Counted from the stretch's first letter, positions 55,083-63,544 are shown. The stretch is DNA of 64,000 nt from Taibaiella chishuiensis (GCF_003014535.1 NZ_PYGD01000001.1:310001-374000), one strand, 5' to 3'. The notes: generated from the sequence alone by a model not told the origin. Program-made: numbers and translations.

Positions 55083-55083
55083 G
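55076..55083 (+). promoter_or_regulatory. Predicted ccmF -7 box (TATTTTTG) inside the ccmE terminator
   Basis: An exact TAnnTTTG match overlapping the right arm and T run of the ccmE terminator. Transcription would start near 55088, upstream of the TTG at 55105, which supports that codon as the ccmF start. Confidence 0.5.
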
Positions 55084-55104
55084 CAACCCCCACAATTATC
55101 TGCT

Positions 55105-57603
55105 TTGAATCAATCATTCATCGGCGAGCATTTGCTACCCGGCCAGCTAGGACACCTGTTTGTTATCGTTTCTTTTGTAGCTGCTTTATTTTCAGCTTTC
55201 GCTTATTTTAATGCTGCCCGCAGGGAAGAGAGTACAGATGGCGCCTTATGGCAGAAGCTGGCCCGCTGGTCGTTTGTGATACAGGCAGTATCGATTGCAG
55301 GTATCTTTATTACCCTGTATTACATCATTTCCTCGCACCTGTTCGAATATAACTATGCCTGGAAACACTCATCCCGCGGACTCCCGGTAAAATACCTGCT
55401 GTCCTGCTTCTGGGAAGGCTCCGAAGGCAGCTTCCTGCTGTGGCTGATCTGGCACGCCGTACTGGGCCTGGTCGTTATGCGCAGGGGCAAACAATGGGAA
55501 ACCCGTGTCATGACAGTGGTTGCCCTGGTACAGGCCGTACTCTGCACCATGCTGCTGGGTATTTACCTCGGTCCTGAAATCAAGATCGGCAGCAATCCCT
55601 TTACCCTGCTGCGCAACGAAATGCAGGGCGCACCCATCTTCGCCCAACCCAACTACCTCGAATTTATTAAAGATGGTAACGGCCTCAACATTACCCTCCA
55701 GAACTACTGGATGGTGATTCACCCGCCGATCCTCTTCCTGGGTTTTGCCCTCACCCTGATTCCCTTTGCCTATTCCGTAGCCGCGCTGTGGAAAGGCGAA
55801 TACAAAACCTGGATCAAACCGGCATTGCGCTGGTGCCTGCTGGGCGGCGCCGTGCTGGGCACCGGCATCATGATGGGCGGCGCATGGGCCTACGAGTCGC
55901 TTACCTTTGGCGGTTACTGGGCCTGGGATCCTGTAGAGAACGCCTCGCTGGTACCCTGGCTTACACTTGTAGCCGGCCTGCATACCCTGGTTATCTATAA
56001 AAGTACCGGCCGTTCGCTCAAAACCACGCTGATCTTCTTTATTCTTACCTTCCTGCTGATCTGGTACTCTACCTTCCTGACCCGTACCGGTATCCTGGGC
56101 GAGACTTCGGTGCACTCCTTTACCGGCGAAGGCAAGGCCCTGTACTGGCACCTGCTGATCGCGCTGGCGCTCTTCCTGGTCATCAGCTGTTACCCGCTGA
56201 TCCGCTCCTGGAAAAAAATGCCCCGTGTAGCCGGCGAAGAAGAAGCCGATACCCGCGAATTCTGGATGCTGATCGGTTCTATTTTCCTGCTGATCTCCGC
56301 GATACACATCATCTTTTCCACCTCGCTGCCGGTATGGGCCCCGCTCTACAAAGCCGTGGCGGGTACCGATATTGCGCCTTCTACCGACCCGGTTAAGTAT
56401 TATAACGATATCCAGGTATGGGCCGCCTTTATTATCGGTGTGCTCTCAGCCTCCATCCAGTTCCTGAAATATAAGAAAACAGGTATGAAGGCCGTATGGA
56501 AAAAACTGGCCCTGCTTATCGGCATCTCCGTTGTATTGTCCGTATTACTGGTGGTCGGTCAGAAGATCGAGCACCTCCAGTACATGGCCTTTACCTTCGC
56601 GATCATGTTTACCATTACCGGCAACCTGTACTACCTGCTTACCACGCAGAAAGGCAAGATCCTGAAGGCAGGCGGTTCTATTGCCCACCTTGGGTTCGGC
56701 CTGATGCTGTTCGGCATCCTGCTTTCGGGTTATAAAAAAACCGTGATCTCGATGGACCTGGCCGGCGCCAACAGGAATGTAGACTTTGGTAAAAAGACCT
56801 TCGAGGAGAATGTAAAAGAAGGCAGGGAAAATGTGCTGTTGTTCCGCAACACAACGGTGCCTATGGGCAAATACATGGTTACTTATCTCGGCGATTCGCT
56901 GGTGCACAACGACCCGCCCCTTACCTTCTATAAAATAAGATTCGACCGCCGTGACCCCGAAAACAATGCCTTGCTCGAAAGCTTTATGCTTTACCCCGAA
57001 GCGTATGTAAACCCCAAAGGACAGGAAGGCATCAGCGCCAACCCCGATGCGAAGCATTACTGGTCGCACGACGTATTTACTTACCTCACTTCCATAAGCA
57101 ACCCGGAAGGCAAAACAGATACCAGCAGCTTCCAGCCGCATACGGTACGGAACGGAGACAGTATCTTCCTGGCCAATACCGTACTGGTATTCGAAGGCCT
57201 GAACAATAACATCAGCAACAAGAACTACAAGGCCCAGACCGGCGATGTGGCCGCCGAAGCCCGCCTGAGCGCTTATACCATCGACGGCAAGGCCGGCGCC
57301 AGCACCCCGGTATATGTTATCCAGGGCAACCAGGCCACCGCGCTCGACGATACCCTGCGCGACCTGGGGCTTACGATACGCATTAACCGCATCATTCCCG
57401 ACCAGCAGGCTACCGAGATCGGTATCCGCCAGCGTGCCGCACAGGACGACTACATTATCCTGAAGGCAATTGTATTCCCCTTTATCCGCGTACTGTGGCT
57501 GGGCGTAATCGTTATGGTGATCGGCTTCTTCATCAGCTGGTGGTACCGCAGGTCTGAAGGTAGCGGCCGTGCTGCGGCTAAAGCCCCTGTGACCAAAAAA
57601 TAA
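55105..57603 (+). CDS. ccmF: Cytochrome c haem lyase subunit CcmF
   Basis: An 832-residue membrane protein. I choose the TTG at 55105, which gives Met-Asn-Gln-Ser-Phe-Ile-Gly-Glu-His-Leu-Leu-Pro-Gly, the family start; the in-frame TTG at 55081 lies in the promoter box. About 15 spans cover the protein. The haem-handling WWD-type region GGYWAWDPVENASLVPW is intact, as are the flanking His-containing loops (MVIHPPILFLG, RTGILGETSVHSF). A large periplasmic domain (about residues 570-780) precedes a last span. CcmF attaches haem from CcmE to apocytochrome CxxCH motifs, such as those of the di-haem protein at 2179. ccmA, ccmB, ccmC, ccmG and ccmH are not adjacent. Confidence 0.95.
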   Translation: MNQSFIGEHLLPGQLGHLFVIVSFVAALFSAFAYFNAARREESTDGALWQKLARWSFVIQAVSIAGIFITLYYIISSHLFEYNYAWKHSSRGLPVKYLLSCFWEGSEGSFLLWLIWHAVLGLVVMRRGKQWETRVMTVVALVQAVLCTMLLGIYLGPEIKIGSNPFTLLRNEMQGAPIFAQPNYLEFIKDGNGLNITLQNYWMVIHPPILFLGFALTLIPFAYSVAALWKGEYKTWIKPALRWCLLGGAVLGTGIMMGGAWAYESLTFGGYWAWDPVENASLVPWLTLVAGLHTLVIYKSTGRSLKTTLIFFILTFLLIWYSTFLTRTGILGETSVHSFTGEGKALYWHLLIALALFLVISCYPLIRSWKKMPRVAGEEEADTREFWMLIGSIFLLISAIHIIFSTSLPVWAPLYKAVAGTDIAPSTDPVKYYNDIQVWAAFIIGVLSASIQFLKYKKTGMKAVWKKLALLIGISVVLSVLLVVGQKIEHLQYMAFTFAIMFTITGNLYYLLTTQKGKILKAGGSIAHLGFGLMLFGILLSGYKKTVISMDLAGANRNVDFGKKTFEENVKEGRENVLLFRNTTVPMGKYMVTYLGDSLVHNDPPLTFYKIRFDRRDPENNALLESFMLYPEAYVNPKGQEGISANPDAKHYWSHDVFTYLTSISNPEGKTDTSSFQPHTVRNGDSIFLANTVLVFEGLNNNISNKNYKAQTGDVAAEARLSAYTIDGKAGASTPVYVIQGNQATALDDTLRDLGLTIRINRIIPDQQATEIGIRQRAAQDDYIILKAIVFPFIRVLWLGVIVMVIGFFISWWYRRSEGSGRAAAKAPVTKK

Positions 57604-57614
57604 AATTCTTCGAG

Positions 57615-57672
57615 CCTCCTGTACATCGTGCTGCCTATGCCGCGGCAATGATGTGCAGGAGGTCTTTCTTTT
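57615..57672 (+). terminator. Terminator after ccmF
   Basis: A 12-bp stem with one G-U pair (57615-57626 with 57651-57662), an inner GCCGCGGC palindrome in the loop, followed by TCTTTCTTTT. Confidence 0.7.
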
Positions 57673-57783
57673 AGGACCGACGCCGGTGTTAGCCACCGGG
57701 ACAGGCCGTTTTTGATCGCTTTTATGCGATTGTTCGCATTTATACGTATCATCGCAAAAAATTTAGCTCCTTACATTGGCGGT

Positions 57784-58773
57784 ATGAAAATAGATATCCA
57801 CACCCATATTATGCCGGAGAAGATCCCGAACTGGTTTGAGAAGTTCGGCTACGGCGATTTTATAACCCTCGAACATCATAAACCCTGTTGCGCCAAAATG
57901 ATCAAAGGCGACAAGGTATTTCGCGAAGTAGAGCATAACTGCTGGGATCCGGCCGTAAGGCTTAAGGAGATGGATGAGACCACCGTTACCATGCAGGCGC
58001 TTTCCACCATCCCGGTGTTGTTCAACTACTGGGCCAAGCCCGAGCATGCGCTCGAATCCTCCCGTTTCTTTAACGATCATATTGCAGAAGCCGTTACCCG
58101 TTACCCCGACCGTTATATCGGCCTGGGTACCGTACCGATGCAGGATATCGACCTGTCGGTAAGAGAAATGGAGCGTTGTGTAAAAGAGCTGAAGATGCCC
58201 GGTATCGAGATCGGGTCCAACATCAACGCACGCAATCTCAGCGATCCTTCCTTCTTTCCTTTCTGGCAGGCCGCCGAAGAGCTGGGCGCCTGTATTTTTG
58301 TACATCCCTGGGAGATGATGGGCGAAAATGATATGATGAAATACTGGCTACCCTGGCTGGTGGGCATGCCCGCAGAAACCTCCAGGGCCATTTGCTCGAT
58401 GATATTCGGCGGGGTTTTCGAAAAATTCCCCAAACTGCGTGTAGCCTTCGCCCATGGCGGCGGCAGCTTTCCGGCTACCATAGGCCGTATTGAGCACGGG
58501 CATCACGTACGCCCGGATCTTTGCGCCATCGACAATGCGCCTAACCCGCGCGACTATATCGGCAGGTTCTGGATCGATTCGCTGGTACACGACCCCAAGG
58601 CCCTCGACTTTATCATCGATGTGATGGGCGGCGACAAGATCTGTATGGGCAGCGATTATCCTTTCCCCCTGGGCGAACATCATCCCGGCAAACTGATCGA
58701 AGAACATATCAAAGACAGTAAGTTGCGCGACCAGTTGTTGTACCAGAACGCCAAAGACTGGCTGGGTATTTAA
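57784..58773 (+). CDS. Amidohydrolase resembling 2-amino-3-carboxymuconate-6-semialdehyde decarboxylase (ACMSD)
   Basis: The ATG at 57784 gives 329 residues and begins with the metal-binding strand; an in-frame ATG at 57712 adds 24 unlikely residues. All residues of the Pseudomonas enzyme's zinc site can be matched at a shift of three: His6, His8, His174 and Asp291, with His224 as the likely catalytic His. The length fits. ACMSD decarboxylates a tryptophan/kynurenine intermediate to 2-aminomuconate semialdehyde. Other kynurenine genes are not nearby, so a related decarboxylase or hydrolase substrate cannot be excluded. A strong hairpin at 58796-58828 ends it. Confidence 0.88.
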   Translation: MKIDIHTHIMPEKIPNWFEKFGYGDFITLEHHKPCCAKMIKGDKVFREVEHNCWDPAVRLKEMDETTVTMQALSTIPVLFNYWAKPEHALESSRFFNDHIAEAVTRYPDRYIGLGTVPMQDIDLSVREMERCVKELKMPGIEIGSNINARNLSDPSFFPFWQAAEELGACIFVHPWEMMGENDMMKYWLPWLVGMPAETSRAICSMIFGGVFEKFPKLRVAFAHGGGSFPATIGRIEHGHHVRPDLCAIDNAPNPRDYIGRFWIDSLVHDPKALDFIIDVMGGDKICMGSDYPFPLGEHHPGKLIEEHIKDSKLRDQLLYQNAKDWLGI

Positions 58774-58795
58774 TACAACCGGGATCGTTTTATAT

Positions 58796-58828
58796 ACAAT
58801 GGGCGCTGTCGTATACAGCGCCCATTGT
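58796..58828. terminator. Bidirectional terminator between the ACMSD-like gene and xth
   Basis: A 14-bp perfect stem (58796-58809 with 58815-58828) with a 5-base loop, flanked by A/T-rich sequence on both sides, between convergent genes. Confidence 0.8.
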
Positions 58829-58862
58829 TATGTTATCCGTTTTCTTTCCTGTTATTCCGGGT

Positions 58863-59627
58863 TTAGCGGTTGAGCTCCATATACACGGGGCAGTGGTCCG
58901 AATGTTTTACATCGGGGTAGATGGTACCGTGTTTCAGCCGGTCCTGCAGGCTTTGCGAAGCGCTGATATAATCGATACGCCAGCCCTTGTTATTGGCCCG
59001 GCTATTCGCCCTGAAGCTCCACCAGCTGTAGTGATGCGGGTCGGTATTAAAATGGCGGAAGCTGTCGATAAAACCCGAATCAAACCATTTGTCCATCCAG
59101 GCACGCTCTTCGGGCAGGAACCCGCTGCTGTCCTTATTGCTTGCAGGGTTATGGATATCGATGGGTTTATGACAGATATTATAGTCGCCGCATACCACCA
59201 GGTTGGGCCGCTCGGCTTTCAGTTTACCGATGTATTCGTAAAATTCGTCGAGCCACTGGTATTTATAAGCCTGTCTTACATCGCCGCTCGAGCCGCTGGG
59301 GAAGTAAGCGTTGATCAGGGTCAGGTCGCCGAAGTCGGCACGGATCACCCGGCCTTCGGCATCGCTCTGCATAATGCCGTTGCCATAGTATACCTGGTCG
59401 GGTTTTATTTTGGTAAAGATGGCCACACCGCTGTAGCCTTTTTTCTCGGCCGGGTACCAATAGGTTTCATAACCCAGCGCTTCGATCCGGGCCAGGTCTA
59501 CATTCTCTTTCGTGGCCTTTACTTCCTGCAGGCAAATCACATCGGCCGGGTCGGTTTCCAGCCATTCGGTAAATCCTTTGGTAATGGCGCTTCTTATGCC
59601 GTTTACGTTATAAGTTATAATACGCAT
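58863..59627 (-). CDS. xth: Exodeoxyribonuclease III
   Basis: A 254-residue protein of the exonuclease III/AP endonuclease family: Asn7 and Glu35 (Cys-Leu-Gln-Glu) of the metal site, the GDYNICHKPIDI segment with the catalytic Asp, WWSFRANSRANNKGWRIDYI and the final Ser-Asp-His-Cys-Pro with the catalytic Asp-His pair. It cuts DNA at abasic sites and trims 3' ends in base excision repair. It is about 50 bases downstream of the ComB-like gene on the same strand and may be co-transcribed with it, but a functional link is not evident. Confidence 0.96.
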   Translation of the reverse strand: MRIITYNVNGIRSAITKGFTEWLETDPADVICLQEVKATKENVDLARIEALGYETYWYPAEKKGYSGVAIFTKIKPDQVYYGNGIMQSDAEGRVIRADFGDLTLINAYFPSGSSGDVRQAYKYQWLDEFYEYIGKLKAERPNLVVCGDYNICHKPIDIHNPASNKDSSGFLPEERAWMDKWFDSGFIDSFRHFNTDPHHYSWWSFRANSRANNKGWRIDYISASQSLQDRLKHGTIYPDVKHSDHCPVYMELNR

Positions 59628-59679
59628 GCTCGTTGTATAGTGGGTATGCCCGTTTTTTTAAAATGGATCAGCAATAAAC

Positions 59680-60405
59680 TTAACCGGCCACCAGTTCTTT
59701 ACCGTTGTATACAGGCACTACGGGGTGTTGGTTGGGCGTGGTACAATAAGCCATATCGCCTACCAGGCCAAAGTTGGACAGGCGTTTGTAGTGCGAACTC
59801 GGCTCCAGGAACGCGAGCAGGCTGGGCGCCGTCTGCGCCTGGCGGTAGAGGCTCACGGCCATCTGTGCGCTATCGCAAAGCAGGGCAAAATCGTCCTGCA
59901 GCGCCTCGGCCACCGCACCGGCAAAAAGGGTATCTTCCATATTCACACGGTCTTTCCAGGCTGCACAGGCCAGCAGTACCTTCTGTCCCCGCTTTTTCAG
60001 GTAAGTACATACGGCATCCAGGTTCAGGAACGAACCGGTGATGATCGTATCGGCATCGCGTACCATATGCAGTAATTTGGTACCATTGGTCGTGGTCAGC
60101 GCCAGGGTCTTACCACCGATAAAACCAGCTGAGTATTCGAGCGGCGAGTTGCCGTATTGCAGACCGGGCACTACTTTACCATCCCTTTCACCGGCCGTGA
60201 TACAACCCTCGACGGTATTGGTCAGGGCAATACACTCTTCTACCGAAGCGATCGGGATAACCGCCCGGGCTCCGTTATGGAGTGCAGCGGCAATAGTAGA
60301 GGTAGCACGGAAAACATCGATGATAACAACTATGGTATCTTTGGTATCGTAGAGATGAAGCAATGCAGGAGACAGGCATACTTCGAGCAGCGGTTTTTCA
60401 ATCAT
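59680..60405 (-). CDS. ComB-like 2-phosphosulfolactate phosphatase family protein
   Basis: I use the ATG at 60405, which gives 241 residues; the in-frame ATG at 60441 adds 12 residues and overlaps the divergent gene region. Family-defining stretches are IIDVFRATSTIAAAL near the N-terminus, AGERDGKVVPGLQYGNSP, LALTTTNGTKLL, LLACAAWKDRVNMEDTLFAGAV and ending VPVYNGKELV. ComB removes phosphate from 2-phosphosulfolactate in coenzyme M synthesis of methanogens; in other bacteria its role is less clear. The partner enzyme ComA is not in the window. It is divergent from the glycosyltransferase-like gene, with only 37 bases between starts. Confidence 0.88.
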   Translation of the reverse strand: MIEKPLLEVCLSPALLHLYDTKDTIVVIIDVFRATSTIAAALHNGARAVIPIASVEECIALTNTVEGCITAGERDGKVVPGLQYGNSPLEYSAGFIGGKTLALTTTNGTKLLHMVRDADTIITGSFLNLDAVCTYLKKRGQKVLLACAAWKDRVNMEDTLFAGAVAEALQDDFALLCDSAQMAVSLYRQAQTAPSLLAFLEPSSHYKRLSNFGLVGDMAYCTTPNQHPVVPVYNGKELVAG

Positions 60406-60442
60406 GCTGCAAAAGTAACCAAGAATAACAAATACAGGCAAT

Positions 60443-61975
60443 ATGGAAAATCCATATTTTTATCGCCTTATGCAAAAACTCCTTCAGCGGGAAAAAATTC
60501 AATATATAGTCCTTGCCCTGTTCTGTATCCCACTTTTCTTTATCAATATACAGGATACGCATAACTATGGAGACGATTGGACCCAGTATCTTAAAGAGGC
60601 ATTGAATATCGCGGAAGGTAAACCCTATTATTCCTCTACCTATATTTTTAACCCGCTAAATACGGAATATGCCCCGCCCCAGTATCCGCCCGGGTACCCG
60701 CTGCTGATGGCGCCGGTGGTAGGGATTACAGGAATGGCCATCGCCCCCCTCCTGTATCTAAACACCGTTTTCGTTTGCCTGATTATTTTCCTGGCCTATG
60801 GGTACCTGCGCAGGTTTACCGGGGGGCTGAATGCCATGTGCCTGGCCATTATACTGGCCTATATTCCTGTCATGACAGAACTTAAGGGCGCATTGCTTTC
60901 CGATATTCCCTGCACGCTATTCACCTTGCTATATTTCTGCCTGCGGGAGCAACGGCAACGCTGGAATCTGCTGAAACTATCGCTGCTCTGCATCGTCGCG
61001 GCCTTCGCCATATTAATCCGGACCCAGTCGGCGGTGATTATCCTGGCGGAGTTATCGCTTTTGATCTGGAATTTTGCCGGTGGCAAAAAACACCGCAACG
61101 AAAACCTGCCCCGGTATTACGCCCTGCTGCTGGCAGCGGGCACTGTACTGTTGCTTGCCCTTTCCCGGTATATGCTTTTCCCAGGGCCCGGGCAATCCTC
61201 ATCCTTCTATACCAGCCTGTACACCAATCTCTGGGCCGAAGGTAAAGTATGGACTACACTGAGCGCCAATATGCCTTACCTGGAAAGCCATATTATCAAT
61301 ATATGGCTGTTCCCGATGCATGAAGGTTTTTTTCAGGCCTTCGTCAATTTTATCATGTACTCGTCTTTGTTGCTGACCTTTATCGGGCTGACGCGGATGA
61401 TCCGGGAAGGTATGAGTTTATCCCTCCTGTTTTTCCTGCTGATGTGTATACTCATGGTGGCGACCCCGGCACGCCAGGGACTGCGGTATTTCCTGCCGGC
61501 CGTGCCTTTCGCCCTGTTGCTGATGGCTAAAGGTGTCCGCGCCGTCGTGCCGCTTTTTAGTGCGATGAGCCCGCAAACCATTGCCCTGACTTCGTTTGCA
61601 ACCATCATGCTGCTGGGTTTTGATAACTATGAAGACAAACTCAGACCCAATACAGATTGGTCGCTGCAGCAATCCGACACCGTTGCCTTTAACTTTATCC
61701 GCCGGCATGTGGATGATAGCGACATTATCCTGTTTTCCAAACCCCGGTTGCTGGCACTGTATACCGAAAAACGGTCGATGAATTTCAGCTGGCAGCATGC
61801 GCTTGCTGTAAACAAACACCAGTTCGACTCCATGGGCGTACGGTATGTTTTGTATTGCCGTAATATAAGCGATAAAATAACGACAGACTATCTCTGGCAG
61901 GAGCCCAGACCATATAGCGATTCCGCAATCATCAATAACGATTATACACTTTACCGGTTATCAATTGCCCCCTAA
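60443..61975 (+). CDS. GT-C-type membrane glycosyltransferase-like protein (GT39/ArnT superfamily)
   Basis: A 510-residue protein with about 11 hydrophobic segments. The first periplasmic loop carries Asn-Tyr-Gly-Asp-Asp-Trp-Thr-Gln-Tyr and NIAEGKPYYSS, a pattern typical of GT-C transferases that use polyprenyl-phosphate sugars, with the acidic pair as the probable catalytic site. PPQYPPGYPLLMAP follows, as in dolichyl-phosphate-mannose-protein mannosyltransferase-like proteins. The C-terminal 100 residues or so form a periplasmic domain. Its acceptor is unknown; T9SS cargo or surface glycans are possibilities. An ATG at 60470 in the same frame is an alternative start. Confidence 0.78.
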   Translation: MENPYFYRLMQKLLQREKIQYIVLALFCIPLFFINIQDTHNYGDDWTQYLKEALNIAEGKPYYSSTYIFNPLNTEYAPPQYPPGYPLLMAPVVGITGMAIAPLLYLNTVFVCLIIFLAYGYLRRFTGGLNAMCLAIILAYIPVMTELKGALLSDIPCTLFTLLYFCLREQRQRWNLLKLSLLCIVAAFAILIRTQSAVIILAELSLLIWNFAGGKKHRNENLPRYYALLLAAGTVLLLALSRYMLFPGPGQSSSFYTSLYTNLWAEGKVWTTLSANMPYLESHIINIWLFPMHEGFFQAFVNFIMYSSLLLTFIGLTRMIREGMSLSLLFFLLMCILMVATPARQGLRYFLPAVPFALLLMAKGVRAVVPLFSAMSPQTIALTSFATIMLLGFDNYEDKLRPNTDWSLQQSDTVAFNFIRRHVDDSDIILFSKPRLLALYTEKRSMNFSWQHALAVNKHQFDSMGVRYVLYCRNISDKITTDYLWQEPRPYSDSAIINNDYTLYRLSIAP

Positions 61976-62019
61976 GACAGCGAAAGCCTATCCCGGTTTC
62001 CCGGTATTTTTCGATAAAA

Positions 62020-62089
62020 AACAGCGATTATTACCTCCGGGCCTTGTAACCGGGTTAGATTTGATGTTCCATCTTAATATATCGCTGTT
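62020..62089 (+). promoter_or_regulatory. Region upstream of the first blaI: inverted repeat and -7-like box
   Basis: A 9-bp inverted repeat AACAGCGAT (62020-62028) / ATCGCTGTT (62081-62089) encloses 52 bases, and its right arm touches the ATG. An exact TAnnTTTG match, TAGATTTG, lies at 62056-62063. The AACTAA-N4-TTAGTT operators of the second blaI are absent here. Confidence 0.45.
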
Positions 62090-62458
62090 ATGACCGGATT
62101 TAAAACGCTGACCAGGGCCGAAGAACAGATCATGCAGGCCCTGTGGAAAATTGGAAAAGGCTTTACGAAAAACATCATTGCCGCATTACCAGCACCCAAA
62201 CCCCATTACAATACCGCCAGTACCCTCCTGCGTATACTGACCGAAAAGGGTTTTGTAAAAACGGAAAATAACGGCAAAACCAACCTGTACACACCCGCCG
62301 TGGCCAAAGACGTCTATAGCAAAGCCTCAATGAAACAGTTGCTGAAAGGGTATTTCGACGGTTCTTTCAGCAGTATGCTTTCCTTTTTTGCACAAGAAAA
62401 AGATATCTCGCTGCAGGAACTCGAAGAGGTCATCCACCACATCAAATCTTCCCAATAA
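62090..62458 (+). CDS. BlaI/MecI-type transcriptional repressor, copy 1
   Basis: A 122-residue protein. An N-terminal winged helix (LTRAEEQIMQALWKIGKGF ... HYNTASTLLRILTEKGFV) is followed by the C-terminal dimerisation helices (SKASMKQLLKGYFDGSF). BlaI-type repressors bind DNA as dimers and are cleaved after a signal from an M56-family sensor peptidase. This copy has no M56 gene directly behind it; the next gene is a TonB C-terminal protein. It is close in sequence to the second copy at 63167, most strongly in the dimerisation part, which suggests a local duplication and perhaps hetero-dimers. Confidence 0.93.
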   Translation: MTGFKTLTRAEEQIMQALWKIGKGFTKNIIAALPAPKPHYNTASTLLRILTEKGFVKTENNGKTNLYTPAVAKDVYSKASMKQLLKGYFDGSFSSMLSFFAQEKDISLQELEEVIHHIKSSQ

Positions 62459-62549
62459 ATAATACCGCCCGGCAAAGCCGGAGGATAAGGCAAAAGACCG
62501 GTTGTTGTTATATATTCGCAGTTCAGCATCTGGCCAATAAACCCGAAAT

Positions 62550-62954
62550 ATGCAAACTATAAAGAAAACAGTTCCTTTTTTAATCGCTCTGCTGGGCGCG
62601 CTTAGCCTCCATCCTCATGCCACTGCACAAGTAGTGGATACCGTTAATAACAGACCGGTGTACAGGTCCGTGACAGATATGCCGCACTTCGATGTGTTCG
62701 GGTATATGCATAAACATTTGAAGTACCCGGCACAAGCCAGGAAGGATAACATACAGGGCAGGGTGATATACCGGTTTGTTGTCGGAACAGATGGCAGCCT
62801 CAGCAACATCACATTAATGAAGAGCCTTTCGCCGGAATGTGATGCCGAAGCGCTGCGCCTCATCCAGTCCATGCCCCGCTGGAAGCCGGGCAAACATCAC
62901 GGCACGCTGGTCGATGTGTATTATGTATTGCCGGTGTACTTTCCACCGCAGTAG
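62550..62954 (+). CDS. Small exported protein with TonB C-terminal domain
   Basis: A 134-residue protein with a signal peptide or anchor (residues 5-27, ending Ala-Thr-Ala-Gln). The rest is a TonB C-terminal domain: Tyr-Pro-Ala-Gln-Ala-Arg-Lys, IQGRVIYRFVVGTDGSL, the conserved Ala-Leu-Arg-Leu-Ile and MPRWKPGK. It lacks the proline-rich spacer of energy-transducing TonB. In Bacteroidota this domain is often fused to M56 sensor peptidases, so a stand-alone version between two blaI genes may be part of the same sensing route. It is followed by a terminator at 63065-63090. Confidence 0.88.
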   Translation: MQTIKKTVPFLIALLGALSLHPHATAQVVDTVNNRPVYRSVTDMPHFDVFGYMHKHLKYPAQARKDNIQGRVIYRFVVGTDGSLSNITLMKSLSPECDAEALRLIQSMPRWKPGKHHGTLVDVYYVLPVYFPPQ

Positions 62955-63064
62955 GCCTGCAGCTATATGTAACCTGCAGGCCGGGCAACCCGTAAACTTT
63001 AGGTATGTACTGCCCGTCTGCTTTGACAAAAGCCGCTAACCTCTTCCTTTATTAAAATACCAGG

Positions 63065-63090
63065 AGCCGTGCCCACAGCACGGCTTTTTT
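63065..63090 (+). terminator. Terminator between the TonB_C gene and the second blaI
   Basis: A 7-bp perfect stem AGCCGTG/CACGGCT (63065-63071 with 63079-63085), 7-base loop and T6. Confidence 0.85.
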
Positions 63091-63095
63091 GTCAA

Positions 63096-63140
63096 AACTA
63101 AAGATTTAGTTGTTCAACTAAGTTTTTAGTTTTAGCTTTG
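63096..63140 (+). promoter_or_regulatory. Promoter of the second blaI with two AACTAA-N4-TTAGTT operators
   Basis: Two 16-bp dyads, 63096-63111 and 63116-63131, both AACTAA-N4-TTAGTT, with centres 20 bp apart (about two helical turns). The promoter TTG (63110-63112), 20 bases, TAGCTTTG (63133-63140) overlaps both. The layout fits a BlaI-type dimer pair binding side by side and repressing its own gene and the M56 gene behind it. Confidence 0.8.
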
Positions 63141-63166
63141 GTTTACAACAGCAATTACAAAACAGT

Positions 63167-63544
63167 ATGCCCGGATTTAAACCACTGACCAAGGCCGAAG
63201 AACAGATCATGCAGGCCTTATGGAAAATAGGAAAAGGCTTTACCAAGGATATTATCGAAGCGCTGCCCAAACCGAAACCGCACTACAACACCGCAAGTAC
63301 CCTATTGAAGATCCTGATCGAAAAGGGATTTGTAACGGCCGAAAGCGTGGGCAATGCCCATTTGTACATCCCGGTTGTCGGTAAGGAGGCTTACAGCAAG
63401 GCCTCGATGAAACAATTATTGAAAGGTTATTTCGACGGTTCCTTTTCCAGTATGCTTTCCTTTTTTGCCAAAGAGAAAGACATCTCGCTCAAAGAACTGG
63501 AAGAGGTGATCCGTGATATCAAGTCGCCGAAAAAAAACAACTAA
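63167..63544 (+). CDS. BlaI/MecI-type transcriptional repressor, copy 2
   Basis: A 125-residue winged-helix repressor very similar to copy 1 (LTKAEEQIMQALWKIGKGF, SKASMKQLLKGYFDGSF), with a longer Lys/Asn-rich tail. It is controlled by a promoter overlapped by two matching operators and is followed after 10 bases by the M56 sensor peptidase gene, the standard BlaI-BlaR1 order. It likely represses this pair and perhaps the upstream genes until the sensor is triggered, for example by cell-wall stress. The inducing signal is unknown; no beta-lactamase gene is in the window. Confidence 0.93.
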   Translation: MPGFKPLTKAEEQIMQALWKIGKGFTKDIIEALPKPKPHYNTASTLLKILIEKGFVTAESVGNAHLYIPVVGKEAYSKASMKQLLKGYFDGSFSSMLSFFAKEKDISLKELEEVIRDIKSPKKNN

